A stretch of 47,318 bases of DNA from an uncultured Oscillochloris sp. (GCA_903920315.1 CAIXLU010000207.1:1-47318), one strand, 5' to 3'. Positions 25,740 through 34,926 are shown, counted from the stretch's first letter. Program-made: numbers and translations. The notes: generated by a model not told the origin, from the sequence alone.

Positions 25740-25923
25740 GACCGTGTTCCTTCTGGATGTGATGATGGATATCAGTGGGTCGAGTGACGGAGTGTATCGT
25801 GGTGGTGAGATGGTGTGCTTCGTTGTGTCTGTTGTGATGTTTCGTGTCCTCAGTATAGCCACCGAGACCGAGACTGTCTCTCCGGAGAGAAGACGAGAAT
25901 TGTGTACGGGAACACGACGGGCA

Positions 25924-25992
25924 GACTACGGGGGACTACGGGGGACTACGGGGGACTACGGGGGACTACGGGGGACTACGGGGGACTACGGG
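25924..25992. repeat. 10-bp tandem repeat (gactacgggg), about seven units
   Basis: Seven perfect head-to-tail copies with no spacers. The flanks themselves repeat a short cacgacggg motif on each side (near 25911 and 25995). The array lies 185 bp upstream of the hypothetical gene that reads leftward. Ten bases is close to one helical turn, so all units face the same side of the DNA. Confidence 0.9.
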
Positions 25993-26039
25993 CACACGAC
26001 GGGGCGGGTGCGATTCGCGACGACCACATGTGCCACATT

Positions 26040-26146
26040 TGTTCGATATGGCCCGTTTGTCGCGAATCCTTACCTACCCCACGTACTTCTGCCGATGTGA
26101 GAGCGAGGCGCGAATCCCTGCTCTATGGTGTTCAGAAAAACGACCG
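26040..26146. repeat. Dispersed repeat, copy A (about 107 bp)
   Basis: From gttcgatatggcccg to aaaaacgaccg it is almost identical to 34961-35068, with one substitution and one single-base indel. It is non-coding as far as can be seen. It lies upstream of the hypothetical gene at 25134, as copy B lies beside that gene's truncated duplicate. An inverted gattcgcgac/gtcgcgaatc pair overlaps its left end (about 26012-26069). Confidence 0.8.
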
Positions 26147-26194
26147 ATACTTCTGATAGCCGAGAAAGTGGTTACAGGATGATTCCCCGGTGCC

Positions 26195-27442
26195 CTACTC
26201 GAACTTGAACCGCCAGAGCGCCAGCCCGAAGAAGGCCAGTGCATACACCAGTAAGAGACCGGCCGGAAACAGAACCGAGCTGAAACCCATTCCGCGCAGG
26301 ATGATATTCTGGAACCCATCCATCGCCCAGGCCGACGGCAGCACGTGGCCAATGGACGAGAATGCCTTGCCGGCCACATCCAGCGGGAACCAGGCGCCGC
26401 CCAGCGCGGAGAAGAGGAACATGGCGACGAGGCAGAGGACGATGACCTGGTCTTCTTTCCCGGCCAGGGTGCCGATCAGGAGGCCAAGGCAGGCCGCCCA
26501 GAAGGCCAGGGCCAGCATCATGATCAGAATGGCGAGCGGCTCGCGCAGATAGTTTACGCCGAAGGCACACTGGCCCAGTACGATCAGGATTGCTTCCTGG
26601 ACAAAGACCACCAGGAACATGGCCAGGAGGTGCCCGCCGATGACTTCTGCGCGACTGATCGGCGTGGTCAGCAGGCGCTGGAGGCAGCGGTTCTTGCGCT
26701 CCAGGACAAGGAGCATGGCCGAGGTGATCAGGCCGAAGACCGAGAACTGCACGATCATGCCCGCCGATGATTGGGTGAACCCGTTGATGGTGACGCCCTG
26801 GCCGCCCGGAGCAGGCGTTCCGGTTGCCTGCTCGACCTGTACCGTAAGGGGTGGATTGCTCCAGGCCAGAACCGCACGCTGAAACGCCTCCTGGAACGCA
26901 GTCTGGCGGGCGGCGTCACCGTCGAACCCGATCCGAGACTGGTAGGCATCCACACTGATGTGCGCGCTCTCTACGGCGCCGAACAGCCGCCCCGTCACGG
27001 TATCAAGGGCGGTGAGGGCCGTCCGGCCCGACGGCGTCTGCTGATTCGTGATCACCTCCAGGCTGATCGGCTGGTCGGCGCTGACGGTCTGGCTGTACCC
27101 GACGGGAACGCGAACAACAGCCACCAGGTCACCCTTCTCGATGAGATCAACTGCCTGCTCCGCCGCTTCCTGGTCGAGGCGGATGGGGCGGATCACCTCG
27201 GACTGTCCTATGAGCTCCTCCAAGCTGTCGCTCAGTTGCCCACCCGGATCCTGGTTGATCAGCCCGATGGGCAGGCGCGGGTCGCGCTGACGATCCCCGC
27301 TCATGACGGGGCCAAAGACCAGGCCAAAGAAGATGGTAAAGAGCACCGGCATAATCAGGAGGAAGAGCGCTGATTTCCCATCCCGCAGGATCTGTTGGAT
27401 ATCTTTGGCGGCAATATCAAGGATACGCATGATGATCCTCAC
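26195..27442 (-). CDS. ABC-2 type transporter permease
   Basis: 415 residues. An N-terminal transmembrane helix (about 22-45, after D-I-Q-Q-I-L-R-D) is followed by a long extracytoplasmic region (50-215), then five C-terminal transmembrane segments (220-410) with the R-K-N-R-C-L-Q-R-L-L-T-T-P signature of ABC2_membrane_3 permeases. These proteins form exporter channels, often for lipids, drugs or antibiotics. It is the last gene of the exporter operon, 23 bp after the previous permease, and probably pairs with it as a heterodimer powered by the ATPase at 28743. Confidence 0.88.
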   Translation of the reverse strand: MRIIMRILDIAAKDIQQILRDGKSALFLLIMPVLFTIFFGLVFGPVMSGDRQRDPRLPIGLINQDPGGQLSDSLEELIGQSEVIRPIRLDQEAAEQAVDLIEKGDLVAVVRVPVGYSQTVSADQPISLEVITNQQTPSGRTALTALDTVTGRLFGAVESAHISVDAYQSRIGFDGDAARQTAFQEAFQRAVLAWSNPPLTVQVEQATGTPAPGGQGVTINGFTQSSAGMIVQFSVFGLITSAMLLVLERKNRCLQRLLTTPISRAEVIGGHLLAMFLVVFVQEAILIVLGQCAFGVNYLREPLAILIMMLALAFWAACLGLLIGTLAGKEDQVIVLCLVAMFLFSALGGAWFPLDVAGKAFSSIGHVLPSAWAMDGFQNIILRGMGFSSVLFPAGLLLVYALAFFGLALWRFKFE

Positions 27443-27443
27443 A

Positions 27444-27471
27444 ATCAGGCATCAGGCATCAGGCATCAGGC
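27444..27471 (-). repeat. Four heptanucleotide repeats (atcaggc) between the two permease genes
   Basis: Four perfect 7-bp units fill the junction; the stop codon of the upstream permease lies inside the last unit. Heptamers upstream of the next start may affect the translation coupling of the two permeases. Confidence 0.85.
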
Positions 27472-28746
27472 AAAGCGTCTGCGGAAGAGGACGATACCCA
27501 CGGCGAGGAAGGCAGACCCCATCACTAGCATCACGACCACCGGTACGAGGGTCTGGCCAACCCCGGCGCCGGATAGAGCAAGCTTCCATCCCTGCAACGC
27601 CCAGCCCTGTGGTGTCACCAGGGCCACGCGATTAAAGCTTGCCGGGATAGTGGGAATAGCCGTTGTGAACAGGCCGCCCAGCATACCCGTCAGGGTCATC
27701 ACCCCGCCGAGCACCGGGCCGGTCTGGCGGGAGCTCGTGATGAGGGACATCAGCATTACTCCGAAGCCGGCCGATGCGACAATCAGGCCGAGCGAGACCA
27801 GAATGACCGTCGCAGCCTGGCCCCACTGGATGCCAAACAGGAGGAGCGATGCCAGCACCAGGACGGCAACCTGGATACACAGGGAGACTATGACACCAAT
27901 GAACTTGCCGCCGAGAATGGCTGCCAAGGATGTCGGGGTGCTGGTCAGGCGCGCCAGGGTGCCCTGCTCTGCTTCGCGGATGATGCTTTCCGCGCCGTTC
28001 CCGCCCATAAAGAAGACGAAAAAGACCAGCATACCCGCCATGATCGGGCCGATAAGGTCCGCGCCCTGACTCTTCGGCTGGGCCGCTCCGGTGGGCGCGA
28101 CAACTGTCAGCCGGGGAACCGCCGCACCTTCGGCGCCATGCTCATCAGATTGGAGCCAGGCGGTGTACTCATGAACAATAGTGTCCTTGAGGGCCTGGTC
28201 TGCCTCTGCTCCGGCCGCGCTCAGCCCGTCCGCCGTCACCTGGCCGGCAATCTTCGCCCCCGAGAATCCATCCATAACGTGGCGAACCAGGTCCTTCACG
28301 ATGCCTGGACCAATCGTTCGCGTAGGATCTCGGTAGATGACGACGGCGGCGCTGCGATCGGGAGAGGTGGCGGCTGCCGTAAAGTCAGGCGGGATGATGA
28401 TTGCCACACCCGCCTGCTGCTCGTCGACCGCCGTGCGCGCACTGGCTTCGTCAGAAACGAGGGTGACCGCGAGTACGTCGGAGAGGGATTGACCCTGAAG
28501 AACATCGACCAGCAGCTTGCCTGCCGCGAAGCCGGGGGCGGCCCCATCGGGCTGGTCAAGGTTCACCACCTGAACGCGGGTCACAGGTAAATTGAACGTG
28601 CCGGTTCCGCTGGTTCGCCCGCCAAAGGCAAAGGAGAGCAGCCCGGTGATCATCAGAGGAGCGCCGAACATCATCACCAGAGAGAAAACGCTCTGGAAGA
28701 TGTGCGTGAGATCTTTGGCAGCGATCGTGAGCGTCTTCATTGTCAA
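27466..28746 (-). CDS. ABC-2 type transporter permease
   Basis: 426 residues. One N-terminal transmembrane helix (about 20-45), an extracytoplasmic domain (50-225), and a C-terminal bundle of five helices (230-420) including I-R-E-A-E-Q-G-T-L-A-R-L-T-S-T-P, the coupling segment seen in ABC2_membrane_3 permeases. It starts inside the stop of the ATPase gene (ATGA, four-base overlap) and ends in a heptamer repeat tract just before the second permease. Likely one half of a heterodimeric exporter. Confidence 0.88.
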   Translation of the reverse strand: MTMKTLTIAAKDLTHIFQSVFSLVMMFGAPLMITGLLSFAFGGRTSGTGTFNLPVTRVQVVNLDQPDGAAPGFAAGKLLVDVLQGQSLSDVLAVTLVSDEASARTAVDEQQAGVAIIIPPDFTAAATSPDRSAAVVIYRDPTRTIGPGIVKDLVRHVMDGFSGAKIAGQVTADGLSAAGAEADQALKDTIVHEYTAWLQSDEHGAEGAAVPRLTVVAPTGAAQPKSQGADLIGPIMAGMLVFFVFFMGGNGAESIIREAEQGTLARLTSTPTSLAAILGGKFIGVIVSLCIQVAVLVLASLLLFGIQWGQAATVILVSLGLIVASAGFGVMLMSLITSSRQTGPVLGGVMTLTGMLGGLFTTAIPTIPASFNRVALVTPQGWALQGWKLALSGAGVGQTLVPVVVMLVMGSAFLAVGIVLFRRRFA

Positions 28747-29687
28747 TCCCGTAATGCTTTGCCGGTCAGGTGCAGAAAGACCGCCTCGAGGTTCGGCTCT
28801 TCGATCGTGACGGAGGTGATACGCACTCCAAACTGTGAGGCAGTCTCAAACAGGCGCGGCAGGACAAGGTTGCTGTCGTCAACCAGTAAGGTGAGTCGGC
28901 CGTGGTCTGCCGAGAGGCTGTGAACACCCGCAATGCCCCGCCAGCACTCTACCAGGGCATCAGCCTCGGTATCCAGCGTAAGATCGAGGCGGGTTCGCTC
29001 GCCGACGAGTCGGATCAACTCGGCGTGGGTGCCACAGACGATAACCTTACCCTGGTCCATGATCGCGATCTGGTGGGAAAGTTCCTGAGCCTCTTCCATA
29101 TAGTGGGTGGTGTAGAGAACGGTCATCCCCTGCCGGTTCAGTTCCTTGACGTTATCCAGGATGTGCCGCCGGCTCTGCGGATCGATGCCCACGGTCGGCT
29201 CGTCCATGATGATCACGTCCGGCCGGTGCAGCAGGGCCGCCCCGATGTTCACCCGACGCTTCATCCCGCCCGAAAACGTTCCGACCGTGTCTTTCTGGCG
29301 CTCGGTGAGGCCGATGATCTCCAGAACCTCAGCCACGCGCTGACGCAGGGCGGTGCCACGCAGTCCATACATCTTGCCCCAGAACTCCAGATTCTCGCGG
29401 GCAGACAGATCCAGATAGAGGGCAATATCCTGAGGAACAACACCAAGACATGCCTTCACACGCTGAGGGCTCTGGCGAATGGAATGCCCATAGACAGAGG
29501 CATCGCCCTGAGTCGGCGGGAGCAGGCACGAAAGCATTGAGATCGTCGTGCTCTTCCCTGCGCCGTTCGGCCCCAGAAGGCTGAAGATCTCGCCTGCACG
29601 AACCTCAAAGCTTACCCCACGAACCGCAGAGACCGTGCGGAACTGCTTCTGCAGATCCTGGGCGCGAATGGCTACTCCGTCAGGCAT
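28743..29687 (-). CDS. ABC transporter ATP-binding protein
   Basis: 314 residues. Walker A G-P-N-G-A-G-K-S-T (about 39-47), Q-loop V-P-Q-D, signature F-S-G-G-M-K-R-R-V, Walker B V-I-I-M-D-E-P-T and the switch His in Y-T-T-H-Y-M-E-E are all present. A C-terminal extension of about 80 residues is typical of DrrA/CcmA-like exporters. It energises the two permeases downstream, with which it overlaps. The substrate cannot be read from the sequence; drug or lipid export is the usual role of this type. Confidence 0.93.
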   Translation of the reverse strand: MPDGVAIRAQDLQKQFRTVSAVRGVSFEVRAGEIFSLLGPNGAGKSTTISMLSCLLPPTQGDASVYGHSIRQSPQRVKACLGVVPQDIALYLDLSARENLEFWGKMYGLRGTALRQRVAEVLEIIGLTERQKDTVGTFSGGMKRRVNIGAALLHRPDVIIMDEPTVGIDPQSRRHILDNVKELNRQGMTVLYTTHYMEEAQELSHQIAIMDQGKVIVCGTHAELIRLVGERTRLDLTLDTEADALVECWRGIAGVHSLSADHGRLTLLVDDSNLVLPRLFETASQFGVRITSVTIEEPNLEAVFLHLTGKALRD

Positions 29688-29750
29688 TGATGCTCTCCTT
29701 CAGCAGAATGAAACTTCTCTTGTTGATTCGTTGGTACCGGCCTCATGCCC

Positions 29751-30473
29751 CTAGAGATGGGAAACAACGGCTGCTGCGGTGCGGGCCGGGCGGGCCGGCC
29801 GTCTGCGGATGATCCATTCCGCCACGGCGAGGTTGATCACCCAACTGGCACCCATCAGCAGTGCACGGAGGATCTCGCTCGGCGGGCCGGCGATCATTTC
29901 CCCGGCCATCAGGATGAGTGCCTGCGTGCCCGCGCCCATGCCGATCGCGTAGCCACGTAGCATCCAGTCGCCGTGCGCGGCAAAGTCTCGCTGCCAGATC
30001 GCAGCGACACCGAGGAGAATCGAGAGGAACATCGCCGACCCGAAGAGCAGCCGCAGGCCATAGAGGATCACCCCGTCGCCCACCGGCCAGGGATAGAACA
30101 GGGTCATCCACAACCCGGAGAGTGCGGCGATCAGACTACAGGGGATTAGCAGCCATCCGGCGATGCGGTGCCATGCATGCCGCCGCCGGCGCAAGCCGGG
30201 GACGAACTGGAACGCACCTAGGATGGCATAGAGGCTGACGCTGATAATGTGCAGCACCACCGGCAGGGGCGAGGCGAAGAACCGGGCGTTGGCCGGCGTG
30301 ATCGCCGTGCCGCCAGCCAGTTGGCTCAAGCGGTGTGCGCCGCCGGCAAGCGGAATACTGCTGAGCAGTATCAGCGCGGCGACGACCCACGGTGCCTGAC
30401 CTACCTTTGCCGGCGCTCTGGGTTTCGGGGGCACAGCCGGGCCTCGACCTGCATCGGAGACATTCGTGTTCAT
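29751..30473 (-). CDS. DUF2306-like membrane protein
   Basis: 240 residues from the ATG at 30473, chosen for its aaggag site; an upstream ATG at 30524 lacks one. A Pro-rich N-terminus precedes seven or so hydrophobic helices. Conserved-looking blocks are L-H-I-I-S-V-S-L-Y-A, H-R-I-A-G-W and H-G-D-W-M-L-R-G-Y-A, whose His residues are typical of DUF2306 proteins. Function unknown. It lies between a second membrane protein and the ABC exporter, in the same direction, and may belong to one transcript with them. Confidence 0.72.
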   Translation of the reverse strand: MNTNVSDAGRGPAVPPKPRAPAKVGQAPWVVAALILLSSIPLAGGAHRLSQLAGGTAITPANARFFASPLPVVLHIISVSLYAILGAFQFVPGLRRRRHAWHRIAGWLLIPCSLIAALSGLWMTLFYPWPVGDGVILYGLRLLFGSAMFLSILLGVAAIWQRDFAAHGDWMLRGYAIGMGAGTQALILMAGEMIAGPPSEILRALLMGASWVINLAVAEWIIRRRPARPARTAAAVVSHL

Positions 30474-30561
30474 GGGTAGCTCCTTGGGCTGATGATCGAG
30501 ATCACCGATGCGACATGCGGCCACACGCCCGCGTGTCGCATCGGTGCCGTCTCACGCGACA

Positions 30562-31281
30562 TTACTCAGCTCCGGCCTGGCGGAGCTGGGGGCTTCCCTT
30601 GCCATACGCAGGCTCCGAAGCTGGCACACGCTGCTCCGACCAGAGCGAATATCCCAGCCAGATCAGGGCGATTCCCATCGGCACTGCCGCGATCCGATTG
30701 ATCGGGTGCCCTATTATTGTCAGGACGATGGCCAGAGGCCCCGATACGGCGAGCAGGCCAGCCGCCCCGCGCGATAGGATGCGGGCGCGGAAGATCGCGA
30801 TGCCAAACAGCAGGGTGCCAACCAGATACAGAACCGCAAGGAATCCATTTATCGTAGGGATGGCGCCGAGGTTCACCTCGCTGGGTGTACTACTGAGGAT
30901 CCCCAGGAAACCCGCCACAAACTTCGGTGACTCGGTCGCCAACAGCGGCAGGATCAGGGGTTCGGTGAATGCAAAGCACATTTGGACGGCATAGAAGATG
31001 GTTAACAGGAGATAGCCGACCAGACCCAGCCAACCGGTTTCTTCCACCTGTCGGGCGTAGAGCCCGGCAATGCCGAACAGGCCAAAGAGGCACATGACCG
31101 TCTTTAAGGTGGTGATGATGGCCCATGCGCTCGTGGTGACTGACGCAAGCACGTCGGGCGGGTGGATCGGTTGAATGCCCGCGAAAATGATCCCGGTCAC
31201 CATCGCCGATAGACCCCCCCAACGGATGAGATTCACGGCAGTTATCTTCACGGTGCGCTCCTTCTGGCGAGTGGTGTTCAT
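30562..31281 (-). CDS. Multi-helix membrane protein of unknown function
   Basis: 239 residues from the ATG at 31281 (aaaggag site; the ATG at 31311 lacks one). About six hydrophobic helices: roughly residues 15-35, 48-70, 85-105, 130-155, 165-185 and 190-215. No family was recognised; the overall plan resembles small DUF4386-like membrane proteins, but I cannot confirm that. It is followed after 88 bp by the DUF2306-like gene and preceded by the small 90-aa protein, all on one strand. Confidence 0.6.
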   Translation of the reverse strand: MNTTRQKERTVKITAVNLIRWGGLSAMVTGIIFAGIQPIHPPDVLASVTTSAWAIITTLKTVMCLFGLFGIAGLYARQVEETGWLGLVGYLLLTIFYAVQMCFAFTEPLILPLLATESPKFVAGFLGILSSTPSEVNLGAIPTINGFLAVLYLVGTLLFGIAIFRARILSRGAAGLLAVSGPLAIVLTIIGHPINRIAAVPMGIALIWLGYSLWSEQRVPASEPAYGKGSPQLRQAGAE

Positions 31282-31323
31282 ATGGTCGTCTCCTTTGTCT
31301 TTGTCGAACAATGGTGATCAGAA

Positions 31324-31596
31324 TCACGGATTGACCGCAGGCCGATGCGCCGATACGGGCTCAACGCGAAGGACGGAAACCAGTGGGAGACCGAGGTCGC
31401 GTACCCTCCGCAGCAGGCCATGCAGCGCGGCCTGATCGGCCACCGGGCCGGTGAGCAGCGTCTCGCCGCTGTCTTCCCACGTAATACTCAGTCCCGCAAA
31501 CCAGTCGGCCCAGCGGTCATCCAGGTGTCCCTTGAGGCGTATCTCGTACCGTCCCGGTTCGTCCTGATCGCTCGTTGATATGTGGATGTCATTCAT
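31324..31596 (-). CDS. Small conserved protein, paralogue of the one at 40266
   Basis: 90 residues, soluble. The core reads G-H-L-D-D-R-W-A-D-W-F-x-G-L-x-I, then L-L-T-G-P-V-A-D-Q-A-A-L-H-G-L and R-x-R-D-L-G-L-P-L-V-S-V. The protein at 40266 shares each block. I have no named function for this family. Both copies sit downstream of a MalT-type LuxR regulator on the same strand, so a role in that regulatory setting is suggested by position only. Confidence 0.7.
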   Translation of the reverse strand: MNDIHISTSDQDEPGRYEIRLKGHLDDRWADWFAGLSITWEDSGETLLTGPVADQAALHGLLRRVRDLGLPLVSVLRVEPVSAHRPAVNP

Positions 31597-31682
31597 GTGG
31601 TGCCTCGTGTACGTCCCTCCTGTGGATGAGTCTCACCTTGTTGTCTGTGTTCGTTTCGTGTACCCACACAATACAGATGAAT

Positions 31683-31797
31683 GTGGGGAGGTGTCCTCCC
31701 CACATGTGGGGATTGATGTGGGGATATTTTGGGTTGGGTGTTGGCGGATTCGCGCCAACACCCAACCCGAAACGAGCCTGGGGGCTGCGCCCCAGGC
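31683..31797. terminator. Cluster of three strong hairpins between regulator and small gene
   Basis: Stem 1: gtggggag/ctccccac (31683-31703). Stem 2: a perfect 16-bp stem (31731-31746 with 31753-31768). Stem 3: gcctgggg/ccccaggc (31776-31797). They lie after the regulator stop and before the small gene on the same strand. They probably separate the two transcription units, so the genes below 31596 likely have their own promoter. Confidence 0.65.
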
Positions 31798-31834
31798 TGT
31801 TGCATCAGTCGTGAGATACGGGGAAGCTACGTGG

Positions 31835-34645
31835 CTAGATCAACCCAAGCGCTTCTGCCCGTTTGACAGCCGCCCGGCGCGTGTTGACGTTCAGCTTGCC
31901 GTAGATACTCTTGGTATAGGTGCGAACCGTACTCACGGCGATCACGAGCTCACGGGCGATCTCCGGCCCAGACAGTTCGGTTTTGAACAAGCGAAGTACG
32001 GCAAGCTCGCGCTGGCTGAGCGGCTCGATCAAGGGATGAGGGATGAGGGATGAGGGGTGAGGGGTGAGGGATGAGGGAAGAACAGCTTCTTGGGTTCCAG
32101 AGGCGGCCAACAATCGGGCACCATACTCCGTCATCCTTCCGCCTTCATCCGTCATCCTTCCCAGGAGCGCAGCTATGGGCGGGCCTTCGTCCATAAACAG
32201 TCGGACGTAGCCCTCTGGCTCTGCCAGCGTCAGGGCGCGAGAGAGTAGCACAAGGGCAGTCGGAGTATCGCCCTGCGTCTGGTGCGCGAGCGACTGGAGT
32301 ATCAGGATTTCGATCACGCTTCCCACCCGATCCCCGGCTTCCGCCTCGTGTAGAAGGCGCTCCAGGAGTCCGATTGCCTCACGCACGGAGTGGTCGGTAC
32401 GGTCGCTCGTCGCACGGGCCACGAGCACTCTGGCCAGAGTGATGTGCGCGAACTCGCGCAGGTAGCTGAGATCATCCTCGACGGAGAGACCCTGATCACG
32501 CACCCATCCGAGAGCTTCCCCCAACCTCCCCTGAGTCACCCACATGCGTGTCTTCAACGCTGCCACAGGACGCACATGGGGAGAAAACGCCTGCACATAT
32601 CGGCGCTCGGCCTCCTGGAGCAGATCGAGCGCGCCGTCATGATCTCCTTGGGCATCCCGGATGCGCGCCATCGCAATACACCAGCGATACCGGTCTGGCG
32701 GGAACCCGGTGCGCTCGCCCAGATCCTGGCTGCGAAGCAGGTGCTGCGTGGCGGCAGGCAGATCGTTCTGCTCACGCTGGATCTCGCTCATGCCGACATA
32801 CAGATCTGCGGTCCCTCGCAGGATAGGGGCGCTCTGCTCCGCTGCCAGATGCAACGCCCGCTCATAGGTACGCATGGCCTCACGCAGACAACCTTGCGCA
32901 ATTCGTATATCCGCCAATGTGATGGCACCACCGATGACGTCAGCAATATTCCCGGCCATCTGTAAATGCACCATGCCCTCGGCATACGCACGGTGGGCGG
33001 ACGCGAGATTTCCACTCGTCCAGGCTGCGAGCCCCAGGAACCCCGCTGCCCCTCCACGGTTGAGATGGTCGTCCGCAGGTACGAAGTCAAGTACCTGCTG
33101 AGCATATCTCGCTGTGTCGGCTACATCGCTCCGCGCGAGGGCCAATCCGGCACGGGCAACAGCGATCGCACCCGGAAGCCGACGAAATGCCTCTTCGTCC
33201 ACAACGACCATCGCGGCCGCTGGGGTGTCTGGCTGCGCACGGCGGTCAGCCCTCGTGTTCAGCCACCATTCGGCATCCCGCAGGCGGGATTCAACGCCAT
33301 CGATCTCGCCGCCATCCAGTAAGAGATGGGCATACGTCACGCTGAGGACGGGCCTGGCGCGGATCACCTCGTCGGGGAGCACCGTGAGCCAGCCCCGCAG
33401 CGTGGCCCCCTGTCTCCTCTTGCTCATGGCGGGCACGGCCAGTTCAACCAAGTCCGCCGCACGTGCGAAGTCCTCAGCGACCAGCGCGTGGCGGATTGCA
33501 TCAGTTGCCGAACCATGCTGCGCGTACCAGGCGCTCGCCCGCCGATGCAGAGACGCAACCTGATCGGGCTGCTCCGCCCGCAGATGCGCGGTGAGTACGT
33601 CGGCAAAGAGGTGGTGATAGCGATACCAGTGACGCTGATCATCCAGCGGGACAACAAAGAAGTTGCCACGCTCCAGAGCCTCCAGCCGTGCGCTGCCGCC
33701 CTCCTGGCCAGTGACGGCATCGCATAACGGGCCGTTCAGCCGGTCGAGGATGGCGGTCTGACGTAAAAAGGTGCGGAGCGGTGCAGGTTGACGCTGCAAA
33801 ACCTCCTCGACCAGATAGTCCACGATGTAGCGGTGGTCGCCCGCGAAGGATCGGATGAATCTCGGGACATCCTGGTGGCCCTGCATGGAGAGCGCGGCAA
33901 GCTGCAAGCCGGCGATCCAACCTTCGGTGCGGTCTTCCAGAGCAGCGATGTCATCCACCGAAAGCTGTAGTCCCATCACCGGGTTGAGAAATTCGGTCGC
34001 TTCGGCGGGGGTAAATCGCAAGTCGGCAGCGCGCAGTTCGGTCAATTGCCCGCGAGCGCGCAATCGGGCCAGGGGCAGCGGGGGATCCTCACGGGTAACA
34101 ATAACGAGGTGCAGATGCGGCGGCAGGTGTTCGACCAAAAAGGCGAGCGTGTTGTCAACCAGCGTAGAATCGATGACGTGGTAGTCATCAAGGACGAGAA
34201 CGACATGGTTCGGGATCGCCGTGATCTCATTGAGCAGGGCGGTCAGAATCACGTCGGGCGGCGGCAGGTGCGGGGATTGGAGTACCGCCAGCACCTCTTC
34301 CCCAATCGTCGGGGCAATCGTCTGGAACGCCGCCACAAGGTACGCCAGAAAGCGCGAAGGGTCGTTATCCGCTGCGTCCAGCGACAGCCAGGCAAGGGCT
34401 AAGGGCGGAGGGTTGAGGGTTGAGGGTTGATGCTCAGAGCCCTCAGCCCTCAGCCTTCCGCCCTCAGCCTTCTCAGAGAGCCAGCTTGCGACCAGCGTGG
34501 TTTTCCCAAAGCCAGCGGGGGCAGCGACGAGGGTCAGCTTATGGTGCAGGCCCGCATTCAGCCGCATGATCAGCCGTGGGCGAGCGACTGCGCTCGGGCG
34601 AGGCGGAGGGATAAACAACTTTGTCACGATCACTGGGGTCGGCAT
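31835..34645 (-). CDS. MalT-type LuxR family transcriptional regulator (ATP-dependent)
   Basis: 936 residues from the Met at 34645 (M-P-T-P-V-I-V-T-K-L). Walker A is A-P-A-G-F-G-K-T-T, followed by A-W-L-S-L-D and a Walker B V-L-V-L-D-D-Y-H. A long TPR/helical region spans about 400-800. A C-terminal LuxR helix-turn-helix (L-S-Q-R-E-L-A-V-L-R-L..S-G-P-E-I-A-R-E-L..S-T-V-R-T-Y) closes it. MalT-like proteins are activators gated by ATP and an effector. Two stretches are heptanucleotide-derived: one between Walker A and A-W-L-S-L, one in the linker before the HTH. It is paralogous to the regulator at 36224. Likely targets are the exporter genes downstream (inference). Confidence 0.9.
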   Translation of the reverse strand: MPTPVIVTKLFIPPPRPSAVARPRLIMRLNAGLHHKLTLVAAPAGFGKTTLVASWLSEKAEGGRLRAEGSEHQPSTLNPPPLALAWLSLDAADNDPSRFLAYLVAAFQTIAPTIGEEVLAVLQSPHLPPPDVILTALLNEITAIPNHVVLVLDDYHVIDSTLVDNTLAFLVEHLPPHLHLVIVTREDPPLPLARLRARGQLTELRAADLRFTPAEATEFLNPVMGLQLSVDDIAALEDRTEGWIAGLQLAALSMQGHQDVPRFIRSFAGDHRYIVDYLVEEVLQRQPAPLRTFLRQTAILDRLNGPLCDAVTGQEGGSARLEALERGNFFVVPLDDQRHWYRYHHLFADVLTAHLRAEQPDQVASLHRRASAWYAQHGSATDAIRHALVAEDFARAADLVELAVPAMSKRRQGATLRGWLTVLPDEVIRARPVLSVTYAHLLLDGGEIDGVESRLRDAEWWLNTRADRRAQPDTPAAAMVVVDEEAFRRLPGAIAVARAGLALARSDVADTARYAQQVLDFVPADDHLNRGGAAGFLGLAAWTSGNLASAHRAYAEGMVHLQMAGNIADVIGGAITLADIRIAQGCLREAMRTYERALHLAAEQSAPILRGTADLYVGMSEIQREQNDLPAATQHLLRSQDLGERTGFPPDRYRWCIAMARIRDAQGDHDGALDLLQEAERRYVQAFSPHVRPVAALKTRMWVTQGRLGEALGWVRDQGLSVEDDLSYLREFAHITLARVLVARATSDRTDHSVREAIGLLERLLHEAEAGDRVGSVIEILILQSLAHQTQGDTPTALVLLSRALTLAEPEGYVRLFMDEGPPIAALLGRMTDEGGRMTEYGARLLAASGTQEAVLPSSLTPHPSSLIPHPLIEPLSQRELAVLRLFKTELSGPEIARELVIAVSTVRTYTKSIYGKLNVNTRRAAVKRAEALGLI
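32034..32157 (-). repeat. Opposed heptanucleotide arrays in the LuxR linker
   Basis: Six units of the ggatgag type (32034-32075, exactly 42 nt) and four of the gtcatcc/ttcatcc type (32130-32157) lie in opposite orientation, 54 bp apart, and could fold back on each other. They encode a Ser/Pro/His-rich stretch just before the helix-turn-helix. Confidence 0.8.
34403..34472 (-). repeat. Opposed heptanucleotide arrays after the Walker A of the LuxR gene
   Basis: gggttga-type units (34403-34430) are followed by agccctc/agccttc-type units (34438-34472), with boundaries ambiguous by a unit. The insert adds a low-complexity stretch between the Walker A helix and the A-W-L-S-L strand without breaking the frame. 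Confidence 0.75.
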
Positions 34646-34695
34646 AGCGCCATTATAGAACACGCGCCGTGTCCACGGAGCCGGGTTCGCTCTGT

Positions 34696-34759
34696 CACAC
34701 GAAACAGCTTGATGGACACGGGCCTCACGTGGTCAGTGTCCATCAAGCTGTTTCGTGTG
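34696..34759. terminator. Perfect 24-bp inverted repeat upstream of the LuxR gene
   Basis: cacacgaaacagcttgatggacac (34696-34719) and its exact complement (34736-34759) are separated by 16 bases. It ends 51 bp from the regulator's start. It may terminate transcription entering from the mobile zone, or may be a small palindromic element. No T-run. Confidence 0.6.
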
Positions 34760-34790
34760 TGCCACGATTATTCACTTCTGAACCACATTC

Positions 34791-34926
34791 TCACGTCACG
34801 ATGGAGAACTGAAGCTCCGGGCCGTCCACGCAGTCGGTCTCCGAATCGAGAAGACCCGTAGGCTTCTGGTAGGTTATCGGGGCAACCAGGGCGAAGTTCG
34901 ATTGGAATGCCAGAGCCTCAACACCG
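34791..34926 (-). pseudogene. 3' fragment duplicate of the hypothetical gene at 25134
   Basis: In frame it encodes the last 44 or so residues of that protein (from G-V-E-A-L to the stop) with a handful of substitutions, then ends abruptly. It is followed closely by copy B of the dispersed repeat, which in the intact locus is 300 bp beyond the gene start. This is therefore a duplicated gene-plus-repeat unit that lost its middle. No start codon remains. Confidence 0.8.

Noticed and set aside
25924-25992. Possible CRISPR-like array
   Set aside because: The 10-bp units are head to tail with no spacers, and no cas genes are present.
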